This document shows, in pieces, positions 46,078 to 55,132 of a stretch of 64,000 bases of DNA (position 1 is the stretch's first letter; every line of letters starts with the position of its first letter). Location of the stretch: contig NZ_UIHB01000001.1 in the NCBI RefSeq assembly GCF_900476395.1, positions 1,207,385 through 1,271,384 on the forward strand, read 5' to 3'. The notes under the pieces are model-generated. The model had not been told where the DNA came from, did not search any database, and worked only from the letters and a program-made list of their open reading frames with translations. The position numbers were made by a program, and so were the translations under genes. This DNA comes from Xanthomonas euroxanthea. Lineage in GTDB: Bacteria; Pseudomonadota; Gammaproteobacteria; Xanthomonadales; Xanthomonadaceae.

Positions 46078-47127
46078 TCAGCGCGGATGATCACCACGAT
46101 AACGCTCGAATGCGGCGATCGCATCGTCCACGGTGATCAGTGCCATCACCTCGTCGAACTCGATCTTGGTGCCCCATTTCAGCTGGTCGGCCGGCTTGCC
46201 CAGGTACTTGCGGGCGGCCGCGTCGTACCGGTCCACGCAATAGCGCACGTCCGAATACGGGCCGCTGCGCAGTGGATTGCTGGCCGCATGCAGGCCCAGC
46301 ACCTTGGTGCCCATCGCGTTTGCGATGTGCATCGGCCCGGAATCGGGGGTGACTACCAGATCGGCGCGGGCGAGCAGGGCGGGGAGTTGCTTGAGCGTGT
46401 CCTTGCCGACCAGGTCCAGCACCGGCGCGCGCGTGGCCGCGACGATGGCATCGGCGGTGCTGCGTTCCAGCTCACTGCGGCCACCGCACAGCACGACCCG
46501 CCAGCCCTGGGCTGCTGCATGGTCGGCCAGCGCGGCATGGCGGTCGGGATACCAGTTGCGGCGTGCGTGGCTGGAGCACGGCGAAATCATCAGTACCGGG
46601 CGGCCGTCGTCGTCCCATTGTGCGCGTGCCCAGTGATGGGCCTCGTCGGGAACCGGCAGATCCCAGCGCACCTGGCGCTGGGTCAGGCCGAGCGGCTGGG
46701 CGAAGCTGCCGATGGCGTCGAGCACGTGGATGCCGGGGCGGTCGGCGATGCGCTCGTTGACGAACAGGCCGTGCAGGTCCTTGGAACGGCTGCGGTCATA
46801 GCCGATCCGTCGTTGCGCCGGCACGAAGGCCGACAGCACGTTGGCGCGGAAGGCCACCTGCATCTGCAGCAGCGCATCGAAGCGGCCCAATGGCGCCAGC
46901 GACTGGCGTAGCGCGCGCATGCCGGCCACGCCGGTGCGCTTGTCGTAGGCGTGGAACTGCACGCCGGGCAGGCCGTCGAGCAATTTCAACCCGGCCTTGT
47001 CGATGATCCAATGCAGCTGGCTTGCCGGAAATCCCGCCTGCAAGGTGCGCACCAGCGGCACCACATGGGTGACGTCACCCAGGGCGGACAGGCGCAGCAG
47101 GCATAACGAAGCGGGCGTAGAAGCCAT
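46078..47127 (-). CDS. glycosyltransferase family 9 (LPS heptosyltransferase-like)
   Basis: 349 aa from MASTPASLCLLRLSALGDVTH; the frame open to 47613 on the - strand runs through kdkA antisense and is rejected. GT9 features: RLSALGDVTHVVPLVRTLQ at the N-terminus, the middle SPCSSHARRNWYPDRHAAL and the C-terminal LVVTPDSGPMHIANAMGTKV donor-site signature near residue 260. ADP-heptose:LPS heptosyltransferases I/II are the closest type, adding heptose to Kdo or heptose in the core. It is divergent from kdkA (20 bp between starts), so the two form an LPS inner-core locus. Confidence 0.9.
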   Translation of the reverse strand: MASTPASLCLLRLSALGDVTHVVPLVRTLQAGFPASQLHWIIDKAGLKLLDGLPGVQFHAYDKRTGVAGMRALRQSLAPLGRFDALLQMQVAFRANVLSAFVPAQRRIGYDRSRSKDLHGLFVNERIADRPGIHVLDAIGSFAQPLGLTQRQVRWDLPVPDEAHHWARAQWDDDGRPVLMISPCSSHARRNWYPDRHAALADHAAAQGWRVVLCGGRSELERSTADAIVAATRAPVLDLVGKDTLKQLPALLARADLVVTPDSGPMHIANAMGTKVLGLHAASNPLRSGPYSDVRYCVDRYDAAARKYLGKPADQLKWGTKIEFDEVMALITVDDAIAAFERYRGDHPR

Positions 47128-47147
47128 GGTGTTGTTAGACTCGATGG

Positions 47148-47897
47148 ATGGTTGCTTTCGACGCCACTGAAGCGCTGACGCCGTACCGCGAAGGCCGCGG
47201 CTATGGCGCCATTCTGTTCGACCGCGAACGGCTGCGGCAAGCCGATGCCGGGCTGTTTTCGCCGCAACGCTGGGGTGACAGGGCACGGCCGGTCGACGAA
47301 GGCGGGCGGGGTGGGGCCTGGTTCGTGGATGCGCCGTTCGGTCGTAGCGTGTTGCGGCAGTACCTGCGCGGCGGCATGGCCGCGCGCGTGAGTCGCGATC
47401 ACTATCTGTGGAAGGGAGCGGGACGCACGCGCAGCTTTGCCGAGTTCCGGCTGATGCGCGAACTGGTCCAGCGCAAGTTGCCGGTGCCGCGTCCGTTGGC
47501 GGCCTGCTACCTGCGCGAAGGGCTGAGCTATCGCGCTGCCTTGTTGATGGAACGCCTGGAGAACGTGCGTTCGCTTGCCGATCACGCGCAGGTGGCCGGG
47601 CGCGGTGCGCCATGGGAAGAGACCGGGCGGCTGATTGCGCGCTTTCATCGCGCCGGCCTGGATCATGCCGACCTCAACGCGCACAACATCCTGTTCGATG
47701 CCGGCGGGCATGGCTGGCTGATCGATTTCGACCGTGGTGTGTTGCGGATTCCGGCCACGCGCTGGCGCGAACGCAATCTCAAGCGCCTGCACCGCTCGCT
47801 GCTGAAGTTGCGCGGCAACCGCAGCCGCGAAGAGGTCGACAAGGATTACGAGCGCCTGCATCGCGCTTACGAACTGGCCTGGGGCCGGGGCTACTGA
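47148..47897 (+). CDS. kdkA: 3-deoxy-D-manno-octulosonic acid (Kdo) kinase
   Basis: 249 aa. It phosphorylates the 4-OH of Kdo in the LPS inner core, an activity of Xanthomonas, Haemophilus, Pasteurella and others with a single phosphorylated Kdo. The protein-kinase-like core has [14 protein letters not shown] (catalytic Asp about residue 175) and [11 protein letters not shown] (metal-binding DFD). Length fits. Its stop overlaps the MBL hydrolase start (TGATG). Confidence 0.93.
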   Translation: MVAFDATEALTPYREGRGYGAILFDRERLRQADAGLFSPQRWGDRARPVDEGGRGGAWFVDAPFGRSVLRQYLRGGMAARVSRDHYLWKGAGRTRSFAEFRLMRELVQRKLPVPRPLAACYLREGLSYRAALLMERLENVRSLADHAQVAGRGAPWEETGRLIARFHRAGLDHADLNAHNILFDAGGHGWLIDFDRGVLRIPATRWRERNLKRLHRSLLKLRGNRSREEVDKDYERLHRAYELAWGRGY

Positions 47898-48646
47898 TGA
47901 ACTGGGCGTTGCGTGTGCAGGGGGTCGGCAATGCGTCGGCGGTCGCGCTTGGTTCGCCGATGGCCACCATCGAGCGCGCCGGCGCGCCGTGGCTGACCAT
48001 CGACTGCGGCAGCGAAGGGCTCACCGCTTATCAGGCCCATTACGGTCAGCTGCCGCAGGCGGTGTTCATCACCCACGTGCATCTGGACCACGTGGGCGGG
48101 CTGGAACGGCTGTTCGTGGACAGCTATTTCTCCGGACGCCGCGGGCGCACACGCCTGTACGTGCCGGCGCCGGTGGTGCCGTTGCTGCAGCGGCGGATCG
48201 CCGACTACCCGAACGTGCTGGCCGAGGGCGGTGCGAACTTCTGGGACGCGTTCCAGCTGGTACCGGTCGGCGAGGCGTTCTGGCACGACGGGGTGCGGCT
48301 GGAGGTGTTCCCGGCGCGCCACCATTGGCCGGAGACCGCCTACGGGCTGCGACTGAAAGGGGCCCTGGTCTGGAGCGGCGACACCCGGCCGATCCCGGAG
48401 ATCCTGGCCCGCTACGCCGATGACAGCGAGCTCATCGCGCATGACTGCGGCGTTCACGGCAACCCGTCGCATACTGGGGTGGACGATTTGGAGCGGGAAT
48501 ACCCGCAGGACCTGTTGAGCCGCATGCTGCTGTACCACTACGCCAGCGACGCCGACGGCGACGTGCTGCGCGCACGCGGCCATCGCGTGGCCGTGCCCGG
48601 CCAACATCTGCCGCTGGCGGAGCCGACTGCCGCCATGGTGCCCTGA
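47897..48646 (+). CDS. MBL-fold metallohydrolase
   Basis: 249 aa. Zn-ligand motif THVHLDHVGG (HxHxDH, about residues 58-67), then ARHHWPET, WSGDTRPIPEIL (Asp ligand) and YHYASDADGD. The family covers RNase Z-like and other hydrolases; the lack of the RNase Z exosite and the size point to a small-molecule or generic hydrolase. It is translationally linked to kdkA before it and moaA after it (TGATG overlaps), which mixes LPS and cofactor genes in one unit. Function unknown. Confidence 0.88.
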   Translation: MNWALRVQGVGNASAVALGSPMATIERAGAPWLTIDCGSEGLTAYQAHYGQLPQAVFITHVHLDHVGGLERLFVDSYFSGRRGRTRLYVPAPVVPLLQRRIADYPNVLAEGGANFWDAFQLVPVGEAFWHDGVRLEVFPARHHWPETAYGLRLKGALVWSGDTRPIPEILARYADDSELIAHDCGVHGNPSHTGVDDLEREYPQDLLSRMLLYHYASDADGDVLRARGHRVAVPGQHLPLAEPTAAMVP

Positions 48647-49677
48647 TGGCGGCCTTGCTGTTGCCGAACCTGACCGCCGCGCCGATGCAGGACCGCTACG
48701 GCAGGCCACTGCGCGATCTGCGCCTGTCGGTCATCGAGGCCTGCAACTTCCGTTGCGGCTACTGCATGCCGGCCGATCGCGTGCCCGACGATTACGGCTT
48801 CGATGCGCAGCAGCGCCTGAGTTTCGACCAGCTGGAAACGCTGGTGCGTGCCTTCGTCGCGGTCGGGGTCACAAAGGTGCGCCTGACCGGCGGCGAGCCG
48901 CTGTTGCGCCGCGATCTGCCCAGCCTGATTGCGCGCCTGACCACCATCGAGGGCATCGAGGATCTGGCGCTCACCACCAATGGCACCTTGCTCGCGCGGC
49001 AGGCGGTGGCGCTGCGCCAGGCCGGGTTGCGCCGCATCACCGTGAGCATGGACGCCCTGGAGCCGGAGCTGTTCAGACGCATGAGTGGCAACCGCGGCGA
49101 GATTGCGCAGGTGCTGGCCGGCATCGCCGCCGCCGAGCAGGCCGGCTTCCAGCGCCTGAAGATCAACTGCGTGGTGCAGCGCGGCGTCAACGAAGATCAG
49201 GTGCTGCCCCTGGTGGAGCACTTCCGTGGCAGCGGCCATGTGCTGCGCTTCATCGAGTTCATGGATGTGGGCAGCTGCAATGGCTGGACGGCCGATGCGG
49301 TGGTGACCTCCGCGCAACTGCACGCGCGTATCCACGCGCGCTGGCCGCTGGTGCCGCTGGATGCCAATTACACCGGCGAAGTGGCGCAGCGGCATGCATT
49401 TGCCGATGGCGCGGGCGAGGTGGGTTTTGTCAGTTCGGTCAGCGTGCCGTTCTGCGGCGATTGCCAGCGTGCACGCGTGTCGGCCGACGGGCAGTTGTAT
49501 ACCTGCCTGTTCGCCAGCCAGGGACATGACCTCAAGCCGGCCTTGGCCGAGGGCGAGCATGGACTGTCCGAGCATCTGCGCGCGCGCTGGAGCGTGCGTG
49601 GCGATCGCTACAGCGAAGTGCGTGCATCGACCCCACGGCGCGGCAAGCCGGTCGAAATGTTTTTGATCGGCGGGTAG
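48646..49677 (+). CDS. moaA: GTP 3',8-cyclase (molybdenum cofactor synthesis)
   Basis: 343 aa. Radical SAM enzyme that turns GTP into (8S)-3',8-cyclo-7,8-dihydroGTP with MoaC. The first 4Fe-4S cluster is at Cys33, Cys37 and Cys40 (ACNFRCGYCMP); the SAM glycine motif is LTGGEPLLRRD; the second cluster uses CGDCQRARVSADGQLYTC in the C-terminal domain. The final residues IGG are the essential GG terminus of MoaA. Confidence 0.96.
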   Translation: MAALLLPNLTAAPMQDRYGRPLRDLRLSVIEACNFRCGYCMPADRVPDDYGFDAQQRLSFDQLETLVRAFVAVGVTKVRLTGGEPLLRRDLPSLIARLTTIEGIEDLALTTNGTLLARQAVALRQAGLRRITVSMDALEPELFRRMSGNRGEIAQVLAGIAAAEQAGFQRLKINCVVQRGVNEDQVLPLVEHFRGSGHVLRFIEFMDVGSCNGWTADAVVTSAQLHARIHARWPLVPLDANYTGEVAQRHAFADGAGEVGFVSSVSVPFCGDCQRARVSADGQLYTCLFASQGHDLKPALAEGEHGLSEHLRARWSVRGDRYSEVRASTPRRGKPVEMFLIGG

Positions 49678-49740
49678 GGAATGCGGTTCCATCGAGGCGC
49701 CGCGTTCACCGAGAATGCCGCATCCTGAGCGCCTGTCATC

Positions 49741-50250
49741 GTGTCGTTTCCCATGCCCGCAAACTCCCGTTCCGCACGCCTGACCCACCTGGACGCTTCC
49801 GGACTGCCCACGATGGTGGATGTCTCGGACAAGGCGGTCACCGCGCGCAGCGCCACCGCCCAGAGCCGGGTGCGTTTTCCGGCCGCTGTCGCCGCGCAGC
49901 TGCGCGCCAATGGCTTGCGCAGCGCCAAGGGCGGCATCGTCGAAACGGCGGTGATCGCCGGCACCATGGCGGTCAAGCGCACCCACGAGTTGATTCCGTT
50001 CTGCCATCCATTGCCGATCGACGCGTGCCGCTTCGAGATCGACTGGGAGGGCGAGCAGGTGCTGGACATCCATTGCACGGTGCGTTGCGTGCATCGCACC
50101 GGCGTGGAAATGGAAGCGCTCACCGGTGCCAGCGTGGCAGCCTTGACGGTCTATGACATGTGCAAGGCGTTGTCGCACAGCATGAGCATCGGCCCGACCA
50201 AGTTGGTGTCCAAACGCGGCGGCAAGCGCGATATCGGAGCAAGACAATGA
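49741..50250 (+). CDS. moaC: cyclic pyranopterin monophosphate synthase
   Basis: 169 aa from GTG (an ATG four codons later is possible). It converts the MoaA product to cPMP. Family blocks: [20 protein letters not shown] at the N-terminus, [29 protein letters not shown] and the C-terminal [20 protein letters not shown]. The last codon overlaps the moaD start by 4 bp. Confidence 0.96.
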   Translation: MSFPMPANSRSARLTHLDASGLPTMVDVSDKAVTARSATAQSRVRFPAAVAAQLRANGLRSAKGGIVETAVIAGTMAVKRTHELIPFCHPLPIDACRFEIDWEGEQVLDIHCTVRCVHRTGVEMEALTGASVAALTVYDMCKALSHSMSIGPTKLVSKRGGKRDIGARQ

Positions 50251-50492
50251 GCGCCACGGTGACGGTGCTGTATTTCGCCAGCCTGCGTGAGGCGGCGGGC
50301 ATTGCCAGCGAGCAGGTGCAATCGGCAGCGCAGGACCTGCGCGCGCTGTATGCCGAACTCGAGACGCGTCACGGCCTGCGCTGGACGCCGGCGCAGCTGC
50401 GCGTGGCGGTGGATGGCGCATTCGCGCGCTGGGAGGATGGCGTGCGCGATGGCAGTGAAATCGTATTTATTCCGCCAGTGTCGGGAGGTTGA
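50247..50492 (+). CDS. moaD: molybdopterin synthase small subunit (sulfur carrier)
   Basis: 81 aa, ubiquitin-like fold, ending PPVSGG; the terminal GG is thiocarboxylated and delivers sulfur to cPMP in the MoaD-MoaE complex. A GGGAGG motif overlapping its end serves as ribosome site for moaE. Short start region FASLREAAG is typical. Confidence 0.95.
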   Translation: MSATVTVLYFASLREAAGIASEQVQSAAQDLRALYAELETRHGLRWTPAQLRVAVDGAFARWEDGVRDGSEIVFIPPVSGG

Positions 50493-50494
50493 GC

Positions 50495-50938
50495 ATGAGC
50501 GAGCAGGCAACCGCCCTCTTCGCGCTGTCCGATGTGCCATTGCCGGTCGACAGCTTGCGCGCCGCGCTGGAGCACCCGCACGCCGGCGCGTTCACCAGTT
50601 TCGAAGGCTGGGTACGCAATCACAATGAAGGCCGCAGCGTGGCCGGGCTGCGCTACGAAGCCTATGCCGCACTTGCCCAGGCCGAAGGCCAGCGCGTGCT
50701 CGACGAGGCGATGCACCGGTTTGCCATCGTCAACGCCTACTGCGTGCACCGCGTGGGCGAGCTGCGCATCGGCGACATGGCGGTGTGGGTCGGGGTCAGC
50801 GCGGCGCATCGCGGCGCCGCATTCGATGCCTGCCGCTTCATCATCGACGAGGTCAAGGCGCGCGTGCCGATCTGGAAGCACGAGCATTATCTTGAAGGCG
50901 ACGCGGGCTGGCTGCATCCGGAATCGCAGGCGCAGTAG
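50495..50938 (+). CDS. moaE: molybdopterin synthase large subunit
   Basis: 147 aa from ATG with GGGAGG seven bases ahead (TTG at 50489 is less likely). Catalytic blocks: AFTSFEGWVRNHNEGR, LRYEAYAALAQAEG, AVWVGVSAAHRGAAFDACRF and VKARVPIWKHEHY, in which the Lys residues of KARVPIWK are the essential ones. It completes moaA-moaC-moaD-moaE. Confidence 0.96.
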   Translation: MSEQATALFALSDVPLPVDSLRAALEHPHAGAFTSFEGWVRNHNEGRSVAGLRYEAYAALAQAEGQRVLDEAMHRFAIVNAYCVHRVGELRIGDMAVWVGVSAAHRGAAFDACRFIIDEVKARVPIWKHEHYLEGDAGWLHPESQAQ

Positions 50939-50978
50939 ACGCTCGCAACTCAAGCGCTGCGGGGACCCAGGGAGTTAG

Positions 50979-51089
50979 GGTGGTGTCCCCGCCGGTTGAC
51001 CTCGGCGCCCGCATCAATCGATACCGTTGCTGCCTTCCGGCCCTGGCGGGATTTTCGATCTAGCGTCGCGAGGGACCGACGGGGCCACC
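50979..51089 (-). ncRNA. ffs: signal recognition particle RNA (4.5S)
   Basis: The - strand transcript starts GGTGGCCCCGTCGG and ends CCGGCGGGGACACCACC, which pair as the terminal stem; the middle has the invariant Ffh-binding loop GGCCGGAAGGCAGC. About 111 nt, close to E. coli 4.5S RNA (114 nt), including its GACGCTA segment. It associates with Ffh for membrane-protein targeting. tRNA-Ser(GGA) lies 62 bp upstream on the same strand. Confidence 0.93.
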
Positions 51090-51151
51090 ATAAGACGTGG
51101 GCCACTGGCGCGGCCCTGGATCCATGCAACCGCGTTGCAGGATCATGAAAC

Positions 51152-51244
51152 TGGCGGAGAGAGGGGGATTCGAACCCCCGAAGCGCGGTTTAGACGCTTA
51201 CACACTTTCCAGGCGTGCTCCTTCAACCACTCGGACACCTCTCC
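51152..51244 (-). tRNA. tRNA-Ser (anticodon GGA)
   Basis: 93-nt type II tRNA on the - strand with acceptor GGAGAGG/CTCTCTCC-type end, encoded CCA, anticodon loop CTGGAAA giving GGA and a long variable arm. Between SRP RNA and dnaX. Confidence 0.94.
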
Positions 51245-51479
51245 GTACCTGCCGTGCGACCGGGTCGTCGGCAGGAGCGGGATTCTAGCCGCCGCGGGCG
51301 CCATTAACAAGGTAAGTGATCCGCCGGGCCGGCACGACGCTGCCAGCGCGGCTGTCTGGCCGGTCACCGACCCTGCTGCGGAGGTCCGCCGGTCCGGGAG
51401 GCGGCGGGCACGACGGCCGCTGAACGACCCACTTGACGCGCCGTGGCACAATATCGGTTCAGAGGAAGCTGGTTGCCCG

Positions 51480-53537
51480 ATGTCTTATCTCGTTCTCGCC
51501 CGCAAGTGGCGCCCGAAGCGTTTTGCCGAACTCGTAGGCCAGGAACACGTGGTCCGCGCGCTCAGTAACGCGCTCGACAGTGGGCGGGTGCATCACGCGT
51601 TCTTGTTCACCGGCACCCGCGGCGTGGGCAAGACCACGATTGCGCGCATTTTCGCCAAATCGTTGAACTGCGAGACCGGCACCAGTGCCGATCCGTGCGG
51701 CCAGTGCCCGGCCTGCCTGGATATCGACGCCGGCCGCTATATCGACCTGCTGGAAATCGACGCCGCGTCCAACACCGGCGTGGACGATGTGCGCGAGGTG
51801 ATCGAGAACGCGCAGTACATGCCCTCGCGCGGCAAGTTCAAGGTCTATCTGATCGACGAAGTGCACATGCTCTCCAAGGCGGCGTTCAATGCGCTGCTGA
51901 AGACGCTGGAAGAGCCGCCGGAGCACGTGAAGTTCCTGCTGGCCACCACCGATCCGCAGAAGCTGCCGGTGACCGTGCTGTCGCGCTGCCTGCAGTTCAA
52001 CCTCAAGCGGCTGGACGAGGACCAGATCCAGGGCCAGATGACGCGGATCCTGGCCGCCGAGCAGATCGAGTCGGATCCGTCGGCGATCGTGCAGCTGTCC
52101 AAGGCCGCCGACGGCTCGCTGCGCGATGGCCTGTCGCTGCTCGACCAGGCCATCGCCTATGCCGGCGGCGCACTGCGCGAGGAGGTGGTGCGCACCATGC
52201 TCGGCACGGTCGATCGCACCCAGGTCGGGGCGATGCTGCAGTCGCTGGCCGATGGCGATGGCGCGCGCCTGATGCAGGTGGTTGCGGCGCTGGCCGAGTT
52301 CTCGCCCGACTGGAGCGGCGTGCTGGAGGCGTTGGCCGAGGCCTTGCACCGCATCCAGGTGCAACAGTTGGTGCCGTCGGTGGCCTTTGTCGGCGATGGC
52401 ATCGACCCGACCGCCTATGCCGCGCAGCTGCGTCCGGAAGTGGTGCAGCTGTGGTACCAGATGGCGCTCAACGGCCGCCGCGATCTGTATCTGGCGCCGA
52501 GTCCGCGCGCCGGGTTCGAGATGGCGGTGCTGCGCATGCTGGCCTTCCGTCCCGCTTCCGCGGTGCCGGCTGGCGGCGCTGACGACGGGCGCGGTACGAA
52601 TGCCGGTGGCGGTGTACGTCCGGTGCCGGCTGGTGGGCAGGTTGCCGCAACGCAGGCCCCATCTGCGGCGGTTGCGTCCGCTGCGGTGACCAGGCAGGTC
52701 GAGCCGGGTGACGTCACTCCCGCCCCCGTCGCGGCAGAAGCGGTTCGCCCGGCAACGCCATCGCCCGCAGCCGCCGTGGTTGCTGCAGCGCCTGCACCGG
52801 TTGTCGTGCTTCCTGCACCGGCGGCGTCTTCGGATGCATCTGCGTCAGCGGCCTCGGCGCGCAGCGACGACACGCCGCCTTGGGCGATGGACGATGCGCC
52901 GGTGCGCGCCAACGCTGCCCCCGTCCCCGCAGCGCCGCGTGCGCCCGCGCCGGAAGCGGCAATGGCGCCACCCGTGCCAGCCGATACGGCATTGCCCGCT
53001 GCGGTCGCGCCCGACGCTGCCGTGGCAGTTCCTGCCGCCGCCGTGGCTCCTGCATCTGCAGCGCCGGTGCTGCAGATGCCACCGGCAGCTGCGCCCTCCG
53101 TGCCGGCGCCGGCAACCGAGCCGTCGGTCCTGCTCGACGACGGCCGCATCGCCGACGCCGAGCAGTGGCTGGAGCTGGTTACCCGCAGTGGCCTGAACGG
53201 TCCCTCGCGACAGCTCGCTGCCAATGCCGCCTTCCTCGGCCATCGCGACGGCGTACTGCGTCTGGCGCTGGCGCCGGGCTTCGAATACCTCAATTCCGAG
53301 CGTTCCATCGCCAACCTTGCGCAGGCACTCGCGCCCGAGTTGGGAAACACGCCGCGCATCGTCATCGAAACCGGCAACGCCGATGTCGAGACCCTGCACG
53401 AGCGGGCCAATCGCCAGAAAGGCGAGCGCCAGAGCGCGGCCGAAACAGCATTCATGAACGACCCGAATGTGCAGCAGCTGATCCAGCAGCAAGGCGCGCG
53501 GGTCGTCCCCGATTCCATCCGCCCTTACGACGAGTAA
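51480..53537 (+). CDS. dnaX: DNA polymerase III subunits tau/gamma
   Basis: 685 aa from MSYLVLARKWRPKRFAEL. Clamp-loader ATPase: Walker A GTRGVGKTTIAR (about residues 44-55), zinc ligands in CETGTSADPCGQCPAC, LIDEVHMLS (Walker B) and sensor 1 TTDPQKLPVTVLSRC. After about residue 370 comes a very long Ala/Pro/Val-rich linker (to about 540), then the C-terminal tau domain (AEQWLELVTRSGLNGPSRQL). I see no A-run slippery site for programmed frameshifting, so gamma production is uncertain. ybaB follows in 7 bp. Confidence 0.96.
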   Translation: MSYLVLARKWRPKRFAELVGQEHVVRALSNALDSGRVHHAFLFTGTRGVGKTTIARIFAKSLNCETGTSADPCGQCPACLDIDAGRYIDLLEIDAASNTGVDDVREVIENAQYMPSRGKFKVYLIDEVHMLSKAAFNALLKTLEEPPEHVKFLLATTDPQKLPVTVLSRCLQFNLKRLDEDQIQGQMTRILAAEQIESDPSAIVQLSKAADGSLRDGLSLLDQAIAYAGGALREEVVRTMLGTVDRTQVGAMLQSLADGDGARLMQVVAALAEFSPDWSGVLEALAEALHRIQVQQLVPSVAFVGDGIDPTAYAAQLRPEVVQLWYQMALNGRRDLYLAPSPRAGFEMAVLRMLAFRPASAVPAGGADDGRGTNAGGGVRPVPAGGQVAATQAPSAAVASAAVTRQVEPGDVTPAPVAAEAVRPATPSPAAAVVAAAPAPVVVLPAPAASSDASASAASARSDDTPPWAMDDAPVRANAAPVPAAPRAPAPEAAMAPPVPADTALPAAVAPDAAVAVPAAAVAPASAAPVLQMPPAAAPSVPAPATEPSVLLDDGRIADAEQWLELVTRSGLNGPSRQLAANAAFLGHRDGVLRLALAPGFEYLNSERSIANLAQALAPELGNTPRIVIETGNADVETLHERANRQKGERQSAAETAFMNDPNVQQLIQQQGARVVPDSIRPYDE

Positions 53538-53543
53538 CGACAC

Positions 53544-53864
53544 ATGCGTGGGAACATTGCCCAATTGATGCAGCAGGCGCAGAAGATGCAGGAAAACCTG
53601 CAGCGCGCCCAGGAAGAACTGGCCAAGCTGGAAGTCACCGGCACCGCCGGCGGCGGCATGGTCAGCGTGACCCTGACCGGCGCCAAGGAGTGCCGCAAGG
53701 TCCGCATCGACCCGAGCATCCTCTCCGACCAGGAAATGGCCGAGGACCTGATCGCCGCCGCCTTCAACGACGCCTCCAACAAGATCGATGCCGAGTCCAA
53801 GGACCGCATGGGCTCGGCCACCGCCGGCATGCAGCTGCCGCCGGGCATGAAGTTGCCGTTCTGA
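53544..53864 (+). CDS. ybaB: nucleoid-associated protein, YbaB/EbfC family
   Basis: 106 aa. Helical N-terminus ([22 protein letters not shown]), then the dimer strand [19 protein letters not shown] and acidic/basic [20 protein letters not shown]. It binds DNA without strong sequence preference and lies between dnaX and recR, the standard place. Confidence 0.95.
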   Translation: MRGNIAQLMQQAQKMQENLQRAQEELAKLEVTGTAGGGMVSVTLTGAKECRKVRIDPSILSDQEMAEDLIAAAFNDASNKIDAESKDRMGSATAGMQLPPGMKLPF

Positions 53865-53871
53865 GAGGCGC

Positions 53872-53967
53872 GGAATCGGGAGTGGGGAATCGGGAATCGT
53901 AAGAGCGAGATTGTCTTTGGCTTTTGCGATTCCCCAATCCCGATTCCCGATTCCCGATTCCCAATCC
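53872..53967. repeat. GGGAATC element, inverted pair in front of recR
   Basis: Left arm about 53872-53898 with GGGAGTGGGGAATCGGGAATCG, spacer TAAGAGCGAGATTGTCTTTG, right arm about 53926-53967 with TTTTGCGATTCCCC and GATTCCC units. The right arm ends 1 bp before the recR ATG. No ribosome site is visible in that position. Confidence 0.9.
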
Positions 53968-53968
53968 A

Positions 53969-54562
53969 ATGTCCTCTCTTCTCGAACAACTGATCGAGGC
54001 CTTCCGGGTGTTGCCGGGTGTGGGCCAGAAATCGGCGCAGCGCATGGCCTACCACGTGCTCGAACGCGAGCGCGAGGGTGGGCGTCGGCTGGCTGCCGCG
54101 TTGGCCAATGCGGTGGAGAAGGTCGGCCATTGTGTGCAATGCCGCGACTTCACCGAGTCGGAGATCTGCGCGATCTGTGCCAGCAGCAGTCGCGACCGGC
54201 AGCAGCTGTGCGTGGTGGAATCGCCGGCCGATCGCCTGGCGATCGAACACGCCACCGGCTACCGCGGGCTGTACTTCATCCTGCAGGGCCGGCTGTCGCC
54301 GCTGGATGGCATCGGCCCGCGCGAGCTGGGGCTGGACCGGCTCGGCGAGCGTCTGGCCGCCGGTGAAGTCACCGAAATGATCATCGCCACCAATGCCACC
54401 GTGGAAGGCGAGGCGACCGCGCATTACCTGGCGCAGCTGGCCCGCCAGCATGCGGTGCGTCCAAGTCGTCTCGCGCAGGGCATGCCGCTGGGGGGCGAGC
54501 TGGAATACGTGGATCGCGGCACCTTGTCGCATGCCTTTGGCACCCGCAGTGAGGTGCTTTGA
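53969..54562 (+). CDS. recR: recombination protein RecR
   Basis: 197 aa from [19 protein letters not shown]. Acts with RecF and RecO to load RecA at gaps. HhH motif [15 protein letters not shown], zinc ribbon [16 protein letters not shown] (residues about 58-73) and Toprim domain with [14 protein letters not shown]. No clear Shine-Dalgarno: the start is directly preceded by GATTCCC repeats, and the frame stays open through them, so a repeat-encoded upstream start is the alternative. Confidence 0.95.
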   Translation: MSSLLEQLIEAFRVLPGVGQKSAQRMAYHVLEREREGGRRLAAALANAVEKVGHCVQCRDFTESEICAICASSSRDRQQLCVVESPADRLAIEHATGYRGLYFILQGRLSPLDGIGPRELGLDRLGERLAAGEVTEMIIATNATVEGEATAHYLAQLARQHAVRPSRLAQGMPLGGELEYVDRGTLSHAFGTRSEVL

Positions 54563-54567
54563 GCGCC

Positions 54568-54670
54568 GGGAATCGGGAGTGGGGAATCGGGAATTGGAAA
54601 AGCGAAAACAGTAGCGCACGCGGTAAGCTCTTGCGATTCCCCATTCCCCATTCCCCATTCCCCATTCCCA
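54568..54670. repeat. GGGAATC element, inverted pair in front of the HIT gene
   Basis: Left arm at 54568-54597 (GGGAATCGGGAGTGGGGAATC and more), spacer about 33 bp, right arm TTGCGATTCCCC with four CATTCCC units ending 2 bp before the HIT start codon. It matches the element before recR in arms and core. Confidence 0.92.
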
Positions 54671-54672
54671 CC

Positions 54673-55023
54673 ATGTCCGACACCATCTTCGGCAAGATCA
54701 TTCGTCGCGAAATCCCGGCCAGCATCGTCTATGAAGACGAGGATGTGCTGGGCTTTCAGGACATCGCACCGCAGGCGCCGGTGCATGTGCTGTTCATTCC
54801 CAAACAGTACGCCATTCCCACGCTGGACGATGTGCCGCCCGAGCAGGCGGTGCTGGTGGGCAAGCTCGCACTTGCCGCAGCGTCATATGCCCGCGCGCAG
54901 GGACTGGCGCAGGACGGCTATCGCATCGTGATGAACTGTCGCGAGCATGCCGGCCAGACCGTGTTCCATATCCACCTGCATCTGCTGGCCGGCGCGCCGC
55001 TGGGACGTTTCGGCACGCCCTGA
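54673..55023 (+). CDS. HIT family (histidine triad) nucleotide-binding protein
   Basis: 116 aa. Begins MSDTIFGKIIRREIPASIVY and has the triad HIHLHLLAG (about residues 99-107) with catalytic middle histidine, plus the upstream NCREHAGQTV. HinT-like enzymes hydrolyse nucleoside phosphoramidates and related adducts. As for recR, no Shine-Dalgarno is seen; the ATG is preceded by CATTCCCACC. A bidirectional terminator follows. Confidence 0.92.
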   Translation: MSDTIFGKIIRREIPASIVYEDEDVLGFQDIAPQAPVHVLFIPKQYAIPTLDDVPPEQAVLVGKLALAAASYARAQGLAQDGYRIVMNCREHAGQTVFHIHLHLLAGAPLGRFGTP

Positions 55024-55073
55024 CCTCTTTGCGCGAGCGAGCGCATGGGCCTGTTCGAGCAGCCGAGACGCAC

Positions 55074-55112
55074 ACGCAAAAACGCCGCTCCCTGGGAGCG
55101 GCGTTTTTGCGT
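55074..55112. terminator. bidirectional terminator between the HIT gene and the Slp-like gene
   Basis: Perfect 18-bp stem: ACGCAAAAACGCCGCTCC - CTG - GGAGCGGCGTTTTTGCGT, with T runs on both strands. It serves both convergent genes. Confidence 0.93.
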
Positions 55113-55132
55113 GTCACTGACTCAGCAGCCGG

